From: an uncultured Methanosarcinales archaeon
GTDB taxonomy: Archaea; Halobacteriota; Methanosarcinia; Methanotrichales; Methanotrichaceae
Length of the DNA stretch: 12,778 nucleotides
Assembly: GCA_937864385.1 (NCBI GenBank)
Contig: CALMJN010000439.1
Coordinates: 1-12,778, forward strand
Direction: 5' to 3'
Below, piece by piece: positions 1 through 6,234 of this stretch (its first letter is position 1; each line of letters starts with the position of its first letter). Both the position numbers and the translations under genes were made by a program. A model generated the notes under the pieces. The model was not told the origin of the DNA and searched no databases. It was given only the letters and a program-made list of their open reading frames with translations.

Positions 1-196
1 ATAAGAAACTCGGTTGTGTCGCCAGGGCGCGCGACATCAGACGGTAGTTGACGCCATCGGCATAGAGCGGCACGCTCATGACGAGCGCGACGGCCACAAC
101 CAGACCGATAGCCGTCCCAATCATCAGTCCCAGATTGTGCCACAGGCGGCGCGCCGCAAAGATGAGGATAGACAGGATGTTGTATAACGGTCGCAT
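1..196 (-). CDS. FtsX-like ABC transporter permease, N-terminal fragment (bacterial type)
   Basis: The frame opens with an ATG at 196-194 and runs off the left edge, giving 65 codons. The visible protein starts MRPLYNILSILIFAARRLWH, continues with a long hydrophobic segment (residues about 22-42), then the motif PLYADGVNYR. A short cytosolic start, one transmembrane helix and a PLYADG-type sequence are what I recall for MacB/FtsX-like permeases, often from Chloroflexota. It would be an inner-membrane component of an ABC exporter. It starts 8 bases after the stop of the upstream minus-strand gene, so the two look like one operon. It does not resemble the methanogen genes and lies left of the proposed break near 880-912. 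The family call rests on a short fragment, and the host assignment is inference. Confidence 0.55.
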   Translation of the reverse strand, partial: MRPLYNILSILIFAARRLWHNLGLMIGTAIGLVVAVALVMSVPLYADGVNYRLMSRALATQPSFL

Positions 197-204
197 CTGT
201 TCGC

Positions 205-882
205 TCAGGGACCGACGACGATCTGCCCTGCGGTCAGCCCTTCCAGGATGTTCTTGCGGGTTGCCGGAGCGTAATGCGGCTCGCCATCCGGCCCCTCCAG
301 CCGGGCCAGGAAGGTGAAGTAGCCTGCGGCCGACGCCTGCCTGACTTCGGCAATGAACTCGGCTGGCGGCAGCCATTCGCCATTGGGCAGCTGGAAGTCT
401 TCTTCCGGAATCAGCTCCTTGATCTCGGCGTCACTCAGATGGGAAACCAGCAACCTGCCTGAAGCCGTCCACGGGATCGGCACACGTTCACCCACATCGG
501 AGGAAATGCGGAATGGCCGCCCGCCCTCGACGGCGACCTTCATGAGGCTTCCCCCGGAGACGAAGCCGATCCACTGGCCGTCGGGGGAGAAGAAGGGGTG
601 GTACGAGGCCTCGGAACCGGTGCCACCGGCCACCTTGTGGCCCTCGAACTGATCGAGAGGGCGAAGGAACAGAGTCGAATCGTTGCCGCCGCCTTCGACG
701 TAGGCGAGGACTGTCTGCGCGTCGCCGAAGTCAGGTTCTTGCGGCAAATAGCGGACCGACGCGTTGGGATGGACGAAGCGTTCGCCGCTGTCGGGCTCGA
801 CAAGGCCAGCCTGGCCGAGCGGTTGCGCATCGAAACGGAGACGCTCTCGCGGGGCGACTCGCTCATGAGCACCTCGGGAATG
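205..882 (-). CDS. C-terminal fragment of a PD40/TolB-like propeller protein (bacterial type)
   Basis: The stop codon is at 207-205. The true start is not present, because the frame reads on into the antisense of fwdA. The right end is set near the proposed break and is approximate. About 226 codons remain. Recognisable propeller segments include LAYVEGG, LFLRPLDQFEG, FFSPDGQWIGFVSGG and VAVEGGRPF, which follow the FSPDGxWIGF pattern of PD40 blades found in bacterial WD40-like proteins and in C-terminal parts of serine/threonine kinases. The last 95 or so residues do not show blade motifs and I do not recognise them, so this region may itself be composite. The following minus-strand gene is an ABC permease. 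Nothing in it resembles a methanogen protein. Confidence 0.45.
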   Translation of the reverse strand, partial: HSRGAHERVAPRERLRFDAQPLGQAGLVEPDSGERFVHPNASVRYLPQEPDFGDAQTVLAYVEGGGNDSTLFLRPLDQFEGHKVAGGTGSEASYHPFFSPDGQWIGFVSGGSLMKVAVEGGRPFRISSDVGERVPIPWTASGRLLVSHLSDAEIKELIPEEDFQLPNGEWLPPAEFIAEVRQASAAGYFTFLARLEGPDGEPHYAPATRKNILEGLTAGQIVVGP

Positions 883-912
883 GAGCCCCAAAATAAGTCC
901 CTGCTGGAGTGG
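880..912. other. Probable chimeric junction between bacterial and methanogen sequence
   Basis: To the right, the plus strand encodes FwdA continuously from about codon 895. To the left, FwdA similarity stops although the family has roughly 240 more residues. The left-hand sequence instead codes on the opposite strand for bacterial-type proteins. A plus-strand frame stays open leftwards to 598, but its residues are the antisense of the propeller gene. No insertion-sequence ends, direct repeats or tRNA are visible at the switch, which favours an assembly join over transposition. The exact base cannot be fixed from this sequence alone. Confidence 0.6.
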
Positions 913-1872
913 GGAGAGACAAAAGAAAGCGCCAGAAGAAGACAGACTGTCTACCTGGCCCACGCTCAGTTCAGCGCCTATGGCGGCACATCCTGGAGGG
1001 ACTTCTGCTCCGGTGCGGCTGACCTGGCCAAATACATCAACATGGTCGATGATGTGGTCATAGACAGCGGATCCGTACCCTTCGGCCCGGCCACCACCAT
1101 GACCGGTGACGGCCCGGCCCAGCACGACCTCTATATGATCACCGGCCAGAAATGGTCCAACACCGATGTGGAGCTGGAATGCGGCTCAGGAGTCCTGCCT
1201 CTGGTTTATATGAAAAGCAGCCCGGTTCATTCCGTCCAGTGGGCCATCGGCCTCGAGGTGATGCTGCTGATCGACGATCCCTGGAAGACCATCATGACCA
1301 CGGATCATCCCAACGGCGGCATATTCACCCAGTATCCATTGCTTTTAACCTGGCTCATGTCCAGGAAGGCCAGGGACGACACCGCCAAGGAGTGCCACAA
1401 ATGGGCCTACGATAAATCCAGCCTGGGCGGGGTGGACCGGGAGCTGTCCCTCTACGAGATGGCCATTGTCACCCGGGCTAACCCGGCCCGGACCATAGGC
1501 ATGGCCTACAGGAAGGGCCATTTGGGAGCGGGAGCGGATGGGGACGTCACCATCTATGACATCGATCCGGCCAGCTTGAATCCCAATGATACCGCCGCTT
1601 TAACCTCTCGCCTGGCCCGGCCGGACTACACCATCAAGGACGGCAGGATTGTGGCCCGACAGGGAGAGATTGTCAGCGTGCCCGAGGGCAGAAGGTTCTA
1701 CTGCCAGCCCTATGTGGATGAAGACCTGGAGAAGGATATGCTCAAAGACGTCAAGGACTGGTTCAAGTACTACACAGTCGGATTTGCCAACTATCCCGTG
1801 CCTGACAAGTACCTGAAAAACCCGGTAGCCATACCGGTCAACCAGCCTCTGGAGGCAGTGATGAGGAGGTGA
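895..1872 (+). CDS. fwdA: Formylmethanofuran dehydrogenase subunit A, C-terminal part (5'-truncated)
   Basis: FwdA is the amidohydrolase-like subunit that condenses formate with methanofuran using a dinuclear metal centre. The family has about 560-580 residues and only about 325 are here. Recognisable segments are YLAHAQFSAYGGTSW, TTMTGDGP, ELECGSGV, QWAIGLE, TTDHPNGG and AIVTRANPA. By family alignment from memory, the His at 961-963 matches the metal ligand near His262 and the Asp at 1303-1305 matches the catalytic Asp near 385. The N-terminal HxH pair, the carboxylated Lys and the next His ligand are missing, so the product as written could not be active. The stop TGA at 1870-1872 lies inside the Shine-Dalgarno of fwdC, indicating coupled translation. 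The order A-C-D-B resembles fmd operons, so fmdA is an equally valid name. The molybdenum or tungsten type cannot be told from sequence. Confidence 0.92.
   Translation, partial: KSLLEWGETKESARRRQTVYLAHAQFSAYGGTSWRDFCSGAADLAKYINMVDDVVIDSGSVPFGPATTMTGDGPAQHDLYMITGQKWSNTDVELECGSGVLPLVYMKSSPVHSVQWAIGLEVMLLIDDPWKTIMTTDHPNGGIFTQYPLLLTWLMSRKARDDTAKECHKWAYDKSSLGGVDRELSLYEMAIVTRANPARTIGMAYRKGHLGAGADGDVTIYDIDPASLNPNDTAALTSRLARPDYTIKDGRIVARQGEIVSVPEGRRFYCQPYVDEDLEKDMLKDVKDWFKYYTVGFANYPVPDKYLKNPVAIPVNQPLEAVMRR
1864..1872 (+). promoter_or_regulatory. Shine-Dalgarno site that fixes the fwdC start
   Basis: AGGAGGTGA lies across the last codons and stop of fwdA. It is 5 bases upstream of TTG at 1878, which is good spacing. 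An in-frame GTG at 1869 lies inside this motif and so could not use it. Starting at TTG also gives the family-like N-terminus MAEIIL. Confidence 0.6.
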
Positions 1873-1877
1873 GGAAG

Positions 1878-2678
1878 TTGGCCGAGATTATTCTTAAAAT
1901 CAGAGAGAAGATCGGAATCATGGTAGAGGCGGAGGCGATCAGTCCGGAGTCTTTTGCCGGAAAAGGCAAAGAGGAGATTGAGGCTCTCCTGGTCTGGCAA
2001 GGGCCGGAAAAGCTTCCCCTGTCCCGGTTCTTCGATGTAGAGTTGAGCGGCAGCCCCTCTGCCTCGGCAGAGGAGACGCGGATCATCATGCAGGGCGACC
2101 TCTCCCGGGTCAAGCGCATCGGGGAGGGGATGAAGGCAGGAAGCATAGAGATAGACGGCCCGGCAGGGATGCACCTGGGAGCGGAGATGGCGGGGGGAAG
2201 CATAGTGGTGAAAGGCAACGCAGGCTCCTGGTCTGGTCGGGAGATGAAGGGCGGCCTGCTTCACATAAAGGGCAATTGCGGAGATCATGTGGGTTCAGCC
2301 TACCGGGGAAGCTGGCGGGGCATGACCGGCGGCCAGATCATAGTGGAGGGCAATGCCAGAAGCCAGCTGGGCGGCGGCCTGGCTGGCGGCCAGATAACCG
2401 TGGGAGGCGATGTGGAGAACTTCTGCGGCATCCGGCAGAGCGCCGGCCTGATCCTGGTCCAGGGATCTGCCGTCCGGGGAGTGGGAGCGGAGATGAACGG
2501 CGGGACCATCGTCGTAGGCAAGGACATATTGCAGCCCTCGCCGGGCTTTGAGGAGACAGGCCGGGAGGAGGATCCCACGGTGGGAGAAGTCAAGCTGGAG
2601 GGCAGGTTTGTCAAGCTCTCTGGCGACTATGCCCTGAGCAAGAATGCCAAGGGCACTATATACTGCAGGGAGGTCTGA
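1878..2678 (+). CDS. fwdC: Formylmethanofuran dehydrogenase subunit C
   Basis: FwdC is a structural subunit of the cytosolic formylmethanofuran dehydrogenase complex, with a right-handed beta-helix of GXGXG repeats like the C-terminal domain of glutamate synthase. The 266-residue protein shows these repeats from about residue 70 onwards, for example GSIEIDGPAGMHLG, GSIVVKGNAG, GQIIVEGNA, GQITVGGDV and GTIVVG. Each turn has the pattern hydrophobic-x-G-x-A/C-G with Gly-Gly pairs. The length is normal for the family. I chose TTG at 1878 because of the Shine-Dalgarno at 1864-1872 and the N-terminus MAEIIL; an in-frame GTG at 1869 would add three residues. It follows fwdA with a 5-base gap and precedes fwdD by 4 bases, as in an operon. 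Confidence 0.92.
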   Translation: MAEIILKIREKIGIMVEAEAISPESFAGKGKEEIEALLVWQGPEKLPLSRFFDVELSGSPSASAEETRIIMQGDLSRVKRIGEGMKAGSIEIDGPAGMHLGAEMAGGSIVVKGNAGSWSGREMKGGLLHIKGNCGDHVGSAYRGSWRGMTGGQIIVEGNARSQLGGGLAGGQITVGGDVENFCGIRQSAGLILVQGSAVRGVGAEMNGGTIVVGKDILQPSPGFEETGREEDPTVGEVKLEGRFVKLSGDYALSKNAKGTIYCREV

Positions 2679-2682
2679 AGCC

Positions 2683-3075
2683 ATGAAGCAGTTTCTGCTC
2701 AATTCCGGCAGCACCATCGAGGAGGGCAGGCTGGCCAAGGGAGGCAGCAAATTAAGCCCTGATTACACCGCCGAGTGCGCTGTGGCGGAGATGAATCCTG
2801 AGGACTATGAGGCCCTGGGCTCTCCGGAGAGGGTTCTGATCTCCTCGCCCGATGGCAGGCACCGGGTAGCGGTACATGCCTATGCCGGTCCATCTGTCAG
2901 CTCCGGCCACATATTCATGCCCCGGGCCATCTGGGCCAATGTGGTGGTGGACCCGGAGACCTTTTCCACCGGCTCTCCCCTTTACAAGGGCTCGCCGGTT
3001 CTGGTGGAGGCCACGGAGGAGGAGGTCTTGAGCGCCCAGGATCTGGTCACCGAGCTATATGGGAGGGGGAGATGA
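2683..3075 (+). CDS. fwdD: Formylmethanofuran dehydrogenase subunit D
   Basis: FwdD is the small subunit that corresponds to the C-terminal molybdopterin-dinucleotide-binding domain of formate dehydrogenases and dimethyl sulfoxide reductases. Together with FwdB it encloses the Mo/W-bis-pterin cofactor. The 130-residue protein starts MKQFLLNSGSTIEEGRLAKG and has the beta-barrel segments AVAEMNPEDYEALG, RVLISSPDG and FMPRAIWANVV, with the GSPxYKGSPV region near the C-terminus. The ATG at 2683 is preceded by GGGAGGT at 2668-2674 at good spacing. An in-frame ATG at 2644 inside fwdC would add 13 residues unlike the family, so I rejected it. The stop overlaps the fwdB start (ATGA at 3072-3075), a sign of translational coupling and balanced B:D stoichiometry. 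Confidence 0.93.
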   Translation: MKQFLLNSGSTIEEGRLAKGGSKLSPDYTAECAVAEMNPEDYEALGSPERVLISSPDGRHRVAVHAYAGPSVSSGHIFMPRAIWANVVVDPETFSTGSPLYKGSPVLVEATEEEVLSAQDLVTELYGRGR

Positions 3076-4379
3076 TGTCGGCTAAAAATATAGTCTGTCC
3101 CGTCTGCGGGGCCTCCTGCGATGATATCGCCGTGGAGCTCTCCGGAGACAGAATCACAGTAAAGAATGCCTGCAAGATGGGCAACGCCAAGTTTCAGGAG
3201 ATCGTCAGCAGCCACAGGATCAGAGAGCCACTGATAAGGGAAGGCAGCGCTCTCCTGCCTGCCTCCTGGGATGAGGCTGTAGAAAGGACGGCCCGGATCC
3301 TGGCCCAGGCCAAGCGGCCACTGATATTCGTGGGAAGCGAGACCTCCAGCGAGGCCATGGAGGTGGGGCTGCACCTGGCGGAGTTTCTGGGAGCGGCAAT
3401 CGACTCCAACTCCACCGTATGCCACGGGCCCACGGCCATGGGCATTCAGGAGGCGGGTCGGGTGGGAGGCACAGCCGGCCAGGCCAAGTCCCGGTCGGAT
3501 CTGGTGGTCTACTGGGGAGCCAATCCTCTGGAGTCCATGCCCAGGCACATGTCCCGCTATGCCGTCTACCCCCGGGGTCACTGGACCCGCCGGGGCAGGT
3601 TCGACCGCACAGTGATAACCGTCGATCCCAGGCGGAGCATCACTGCTGAAAACTCCGACCTTCATATCCAGCTCAAGCCTAACACCGATTATGAGCTGAT
3701 GGCGGCGCTGCTCACCTTATTGCACGGCAAGAGGCCCCATCCGTCCGTTGAGGCGACAACAGGCGTCTCCATCGCTCAGATGGAGGAGATGCTGGAGCTG
3801 ATGAAAGGCTGCAACTTCGGAGCCATTTATGTGGGACTGGGGATCGCCTCATCCTACGGCAAGCACCGCAATGCTGAGGCGGCATTCAACCTGGTAAAAG
3901 AGCTGAATGGCTTCACCAAGTTCATCATCGGGGCCCTGCGGGGGCACTGCAATGTGGCCGGCTTCAACCAGATTGCTTCCTACCTCTACGGCTTTCCCTT
4001 CGGATTGGACTTCGCTAGGGGATACCCCCGCTACAATCCCGGTGAGTACACGGCGGTGGATTTGCTGCGAGACAGAGATGTGGACGCGGCCTTCATAGTC
4101 TCCGCCGATCTGGTCTCCCATTTCCCTGCCGCATGCGCCGAGTATTTAGCGGAGATTCCCGTCTCCTGCATTGATATAGCACCCTGTCCCACCACCATGC
4201 TCTCCGATGTGGTGCTGCCGGGGGTGATAGACGCTATGGAGTGCGACGGGACATTCTACCGGCTGGATGATGTGCCCATCTACTTCCAGCCCTTCACCAA
4301 GTCCCCCTTCAGCTATACCGAGAGCAATGAGGACACCATGAAGCAGATATACAAGAGGGTAAAAGCGCTGAAGAAGTGA
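3072..4379 (+). CDS. fwdB: Formylmethanofuran dehydrogenase subunit B (Mo/W-pterin catalytic subunit)
   Basis: FwdB is the formate-dehydrogenase-like subunit that reduces CO2 to formate at a Mo- or W-bis-molybdopterin centre, before FwdA joins formate to methanofuran. It is 435 residues, the usual length. The N-terminus carries a [4Fe-4S] motif with Cys at 9, 12, 16 and 34 (CPVCGASC, then NACKMG). The active-site metal ligand is Cys117 in STVCHGPT, encoded by TGC at 3420-3422; some methanogen isoenzymes have selenocysteine here, this one does not. Other cofactor-binding segments are VVYWGANPLESMPRH, VDPRRS and GALRGHCN. Two ATGs are adjacent (3072 and 3075), both within reach of the GGGAGGGGGAG site at 3061-3071, so the start is uncertain by one residue. 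It is the last gene of the operon and is followed by a terminator. The E, F, G or H electron-transfer subunits are not in the window. Confidence 0.95.
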   Translation: MMSAKNIVCPVCGASCDDIAVELSGDRITVKNACKMGNAKFQEIVSSHRIREPLIREGSALLPASWDEAVERTARILAQAKRPLIFVGSETSSEAMEVGLHLAEFLGAAIDSNSTVCHGPTAMGIQEAGRVGGTAGQAKSRSDLVVYWGANPLESMPRHMSRYAVYPRGHWTRRGRFDRTVITVDPRRSITAENSDLHIQLKPNTDYELMAALLTLLHGKRPHPSVEATTGVSIAQMEEMLELMKGCNFGAIYVGLGIASSYGKHRNAEAAFNLVKELNGFTKFIIGALRGHCNVAGFNQIASYLYGFPFGLDFARGYPRYNPGEYTAVDLLRDRDVDAAFIVSADLVSHFPAACAEYLAEIPVSCIDIAPCPTTMLSDVVLPGVIDAMECDGTFYRLDDVPIYFQPFTKSPFSYTESNEDTMKQIYKRVKALKK

Positions 4380-4401
4380 GGCAATGGAGGAGTTAGGTCA
4401 T

Positions 4402-4438
4402 ATGCCCCGTTGAAAAATCCACGGGGCATCATTTTTAT
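4402..4438 (+). terminator. Hairpin plus T-run terminator of the fwd operon
   Basis: A perfect 9-bp inverted repeat, ATGCCCCGT (4402-4410) and ACGGGGCAT (4421-4429), encloses a 10-base loop. It is followed by ATTTTTAT on the plus strand. It starts 22 bases after the fwdB stop and sits between convergent genes. No T-run follows on the minus strand, so it appears to serve the plus-strand operon. T-runs alone terminate archaeal transcription, and the stem may also protect the 3' end. Confidence 0.72.
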
Positions 4439-4467
4439 AATACAAAGAGATGAGCTAAATATCTTGG

Positions 4468-4725
4468 CTATTCCTCATCTTCCGCCTGCCAGGCGACCTC
4501 CTGCCAGTGTTTTCCCCGCGGAGGGCTCTTCTGCAGCGTCTCTTCCATCTCCGCATTGCTGAGCCCCTCCAGCCAGTCATTGAGTTTCTTGCCCGGATTG
4601 TGCCCCGTCCAGTAGGACTGAAGCCGGATATGCAGGTCGCACAGGTGGTTTAAGCTGATGCCGCGCTGATAGATGGAGCCGCGGCAGGGGCCGTGGCCCT
4701 TGAGATCACATTCGGGAGCTTTCAT
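4468..4725 (-). CDS. Small Cys/His-rich hypothetical protein
   Basis: I do not recognise the family of this 85-residue protein. Its first 40 residues contain Cys6, His11, Cys14, His27, Cys29 and His32 (ECDLKGHGPC and NHLCDLH), a spacing that could bind zinc. The second half is hydrophilic with Trp residues and an acidic end (WQAEDEE). No membrane segment or signal peptide is visible. The ATG at 4725-4723 follows AGGA at 8 bases; a TTG directly upstream would add one residue. A GATAAAAC stretch about 30 bases upstream (4752-4759 on this strand) could be a TATA element. The gene lies between the fwd terminator and mch, on the same strand as mch and 46 bases after its stop. It is small but has a start signal and non-random composition, so I judge it real. 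Confidence 0.65.
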   Translation of the reverse strand: MKAPECDLKGHGPCRGSIYQRGISLNHLCDLHIRLQSYWTGHNPGKKLNDWLEGLSNAEMEETLQKSPPRGKHWQEVAWQAEDEE

Positions 4726-4771
4726 CAATATCGTCCTGATAGTTTACCATCGTTTTATCCTAAATCCTGTC

Positions 4772-5749
4772 CTATGCCGATCCTGATCCGCCCAGGACCT
4801 CCAGACGGAATGATTCAGCCAGCACCTGGGGGCTGAGCTTGCCGCTGACAAAGGTGCGGCGGGAGGTGATTTCATTCATGACTACTTTAGCCGGGGCGAA
4901 GACATTGTGGTCCACCTTGAAGAAGTCAAAGCCGGCCGCCTTGAAGGTCTTGTAGAATGGTGCGCCCCAATCCCGGGAGGCGGAAGAGGGCATCTCCTTG
5001 AGGTAGCGCTGCAGCTCCTCCAGGTTCTCGTACTTCAGAGTATAGTAGGTCTCGCCGCCGTAGATTATGGCGTCGTTGGAGGAGCCCATGCATTGGGTGG
5101 CATCACCGGTGACCGGGGAGATGGGAGCCCGGCCCCAGCCGCTCTTGATGGTATTAATGTCAAAGCCCATGGTGAAGAGCTTATGCAGCCCCGTCTCCAC
5201 CACCCTGGCCGAGACCTGGACCAATCCGGCCACGGAGTCGGTGGGAGCAGCCGCAATGCGCAGGTCCGCCGGGTCTATGCCGCATTGCTCTGCGATCTGG
5301 GTGGCCACCTTTTCGGCGGGAATCTTATTGGTTTCCAAAACCACCACGCCCACATCGGAGCACTCCTCATAGCCTATTTTGTCGTACAGCTCTCTGGTCT
5401 TCCTGGCCAGGACCCGGGCCGGTCCGCTGCCCATGGCGAAGAACTTGTCCGCCTTGACCTGCCACATGGCGCATTGGGAGGCCATGCAGGATACGGCGGG
5501 ATGGTCGGTGGCCACCTGGATGCCGGGCAGGAGGATGCCGCCCGCCTCAAAGGGCGTTATCTGAATCTCGGCCAGATCGGCCAGGCAGAGGCGGGAGAGG
5601 TAGACCCCTGCCCCGTAGCCGCCCTTAGCCTTTATGCCTGCATCAGCCACGACTGCGCCGTTCTCCAGTTCCTGGACCTCTATTTGCAGCTCATCGGCAT
5701 AGTCGAGCATCTCCTCAAAGACCTCGAATCCCATCTCATTGATTCCCAT
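4772..5749 (-). CDS. mch: Methenyltetrahydromethanopterin cyclohydrolase
   Basis: Mch interconverts N5-formyl-H4MPT and N5,N10-methenyl-H4MPT in the cytosol, the third step of CO2 reduction to methane and a reversed step in methyl-group oxidation. The 325 residues match the family length. Diagnostic segments are GGYGAGVYLSRLCLADLA, TDHPAVSCMASQCAMW, FFAMGSGPARVL, AAAPTDSVAGLVQVSARVVE, GAPFYKTFK and DHNVFAPA. Arg182 and Glu185 in ARVVE fit the active-site Arg/Glu pair that I recall as Arg183/Glu186 in the Archaeoglobus enzyme. The start is ATG at 5749-5747, with GGTGA 9 bases upstream; a TTG one codon earlier is possible but less likely. It is convergent with the fwd operon, so enzymes of two nearby pathway steps are neighbours but separately transcribed. 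A TATA-like element lies at 5789-5796. Confidence 0.95.
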   Translation of the reverse strand: MGINEMGFEVFEEMLDYADELQIEVQELENGAVVADAGIKAKGGYGAGVYLSRLCLADLAEIQITPFEAGGILLPGIQVATDHPAVSCMASQCAMWQVKADKFFAMGSGPARVLARKTRELYDKIGYEECSDVGVVVLETNKIPAEKVATQIAEQCGIDPADLRIAAAPTDSVAGLVQVSARVVETGLHKLFTMGFDINTIKSGWGRAPISPVTGDATQCMGSSNDAIIYGGETYYTLKYENLEELQRYLKEMPSSASRDWGAPFYKTFKAAGFDFFKVDHNVFAPAKVVMNEITSRRTFVSGKLSPQVLAESFRLEVLGGSGSA

Positions 5750-5788
5750 CAAGCCGGATCACCTTTTCCAGGCTAGAATGCTGGCGGC

Positions 5789-5796
5789 CATAAAAG
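5789..5796 (-). promoter_or_regulatory. Possible TATA box of mch
   Basis: CTTTTATG on the minus strand lies about 40 bases upstream of the mch ATG. Transcription would start near 5769, leaving a leader of about 20 bases that contains the GGTGA Shine-Dalgarno. It is a weak match with suitable position. Confidence 0.35.
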
Positions 5797-5822
5797 TCTA
5801 TCGACAGATTTTGAGGGGCGGG

Positions 5823-6116
5823 TTATGCCGAGCAGCGAGATCTGCAGCCGCCCTTTGCCGCTGCTTCTTTCATCGGGCAGAAGCCGGCGGCAGAGCAGTT
5901 CTCCCGGGAATTATTCTCCTTGCAGGAGGAGCCGGAAGGAGAGAAGCCGCTCTCGCCGCCGCTATGGCTGCAGTTGCCGCTACAGTTACCGCTACAGTTT
6001 CCTCCTGAAGGACAGCTTTGGCTCTTCTCCGATATAGTAGGAAGGGAGAAAGAGACCAGCGCCAGGGCTGCTATGGCCACTACCAAAAGCAGTATCACCA
6101 ATATAGATCGGTTCAT
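5823..6116 (-). CDS. Small membrane-anchored or secreted Cys-rich protein with GNCS repeats
   Basis: I do not recognise a family. The 97-residue protein starts MNRSILVILLLVVAIAALAL, a strong hydrophobic segment (residues 4-24) that could be a signal peptide or an N-terminal membrane anchor. The mature part holds nine Cys in about 60 residues, including three tandem Gly-Asn-Cys-Ser units (at about residues 39-50), then Ser/Gly-rich sequence and a basic end (GGCRSRCSA). Outside the cell it could form disulfides or bind metal. The ATG at 6116-6114 follows AAGGA at 5 bases; an in-frame ATG at 6167 would add 17 residues before the hydrophobic segment and has no good Shine-Dalgarno site. A strong TATA box lies at 6175-6183. 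It stands alone between mch and a sensor kinase. The opposite-strand frames here are low-complexity Ser/Arg translations of the repeat, so this reading is preferred. Confidence 0.65.
   Translation of the reverse strand: MNRSILVILLLVVAIAALALVSFSLPTISEKSQSCPSGGNCSGNCSGNCSHSGGESGFSPSGSSCKENNSRENCSAAGFCPMKEAAAKGGCRSRCSA
5967..6002 (-). repeat. Three tandem 12-bp units encoding Gly-Asn-Cys-Ser
   Basis: On the minus strand three consecutive 12-base units read GGA AAC TGT AGC, GGT AAC TGT AGC and GGC AAC TGC AGC. They differ only at third codon positions, so the peptide is identical while the DNA has drifted. This suggests past duplication with selection on the protein. Copy number may vary between strains. 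Confidence 0.7.
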
Positions 6117-6174
6117 CTTGATTCCTTGCCAGGCTTTAAACGCCTTACAAAACAGAGAGCATTTCACCTGCTGC

Positions 6175-6183
6175 TATTTATAA
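6175..6183 (-). promoter_or_regulatory. Archaeal TATA box for the Cys-rich protein gene
   Basis: TTATAAATA on the minus strand closely matches the archaeal TATA consensus and has purine-rich AAAG just upstream as a possible BRE. It lies about 60 bases upstream of the ATG at 6116, predicting a leader of roughly 35-40 bases with the AAGGA Shine-Dalgarno. The region is AT-rich against a GC-rich background. Confidence 0.5.
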
Positions 6184-6234
6184 CTTTGAGCTGGATTTTA
6201 TTGTATCGTGAGAATGAATATGATCCAACCAGGA

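Noticed and set aside
598..894. Plus-strand extension of the fwdA frame upstream to an ATG at 598
   Set aside because: The residues do not resemble FwdA. They are the antisense of the minus-strand propeller gene, so the open frame is accidental.
883..1125. Minus-strand extension of the propeller-gene frame to an ATG at 1125
   Set aside because: It is the antisense of fwdA codons and lies on the methanogen side of the junction.
3420..3422. Possible selenocysteine codon at the FwdB active site
   Set aside because: The codon is TGC, an ordinary Cys. No in-frame TGA occurs and no SECIS-like element was seen.
4402..4413. Four-codon minigene ATG CCC CGT TGA after a GGAGG-like site
   Set aside because: Its bases form the 5' arm of the terminator hairpin, which explains them better.
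4907..5776. Long plus-strand open frame of 289 codons opposite mch
   Set aside because: It is fully antisense to the well-supported mch gene. Its Gly/His/Leu-rich translation resembles no family and has no start signal.
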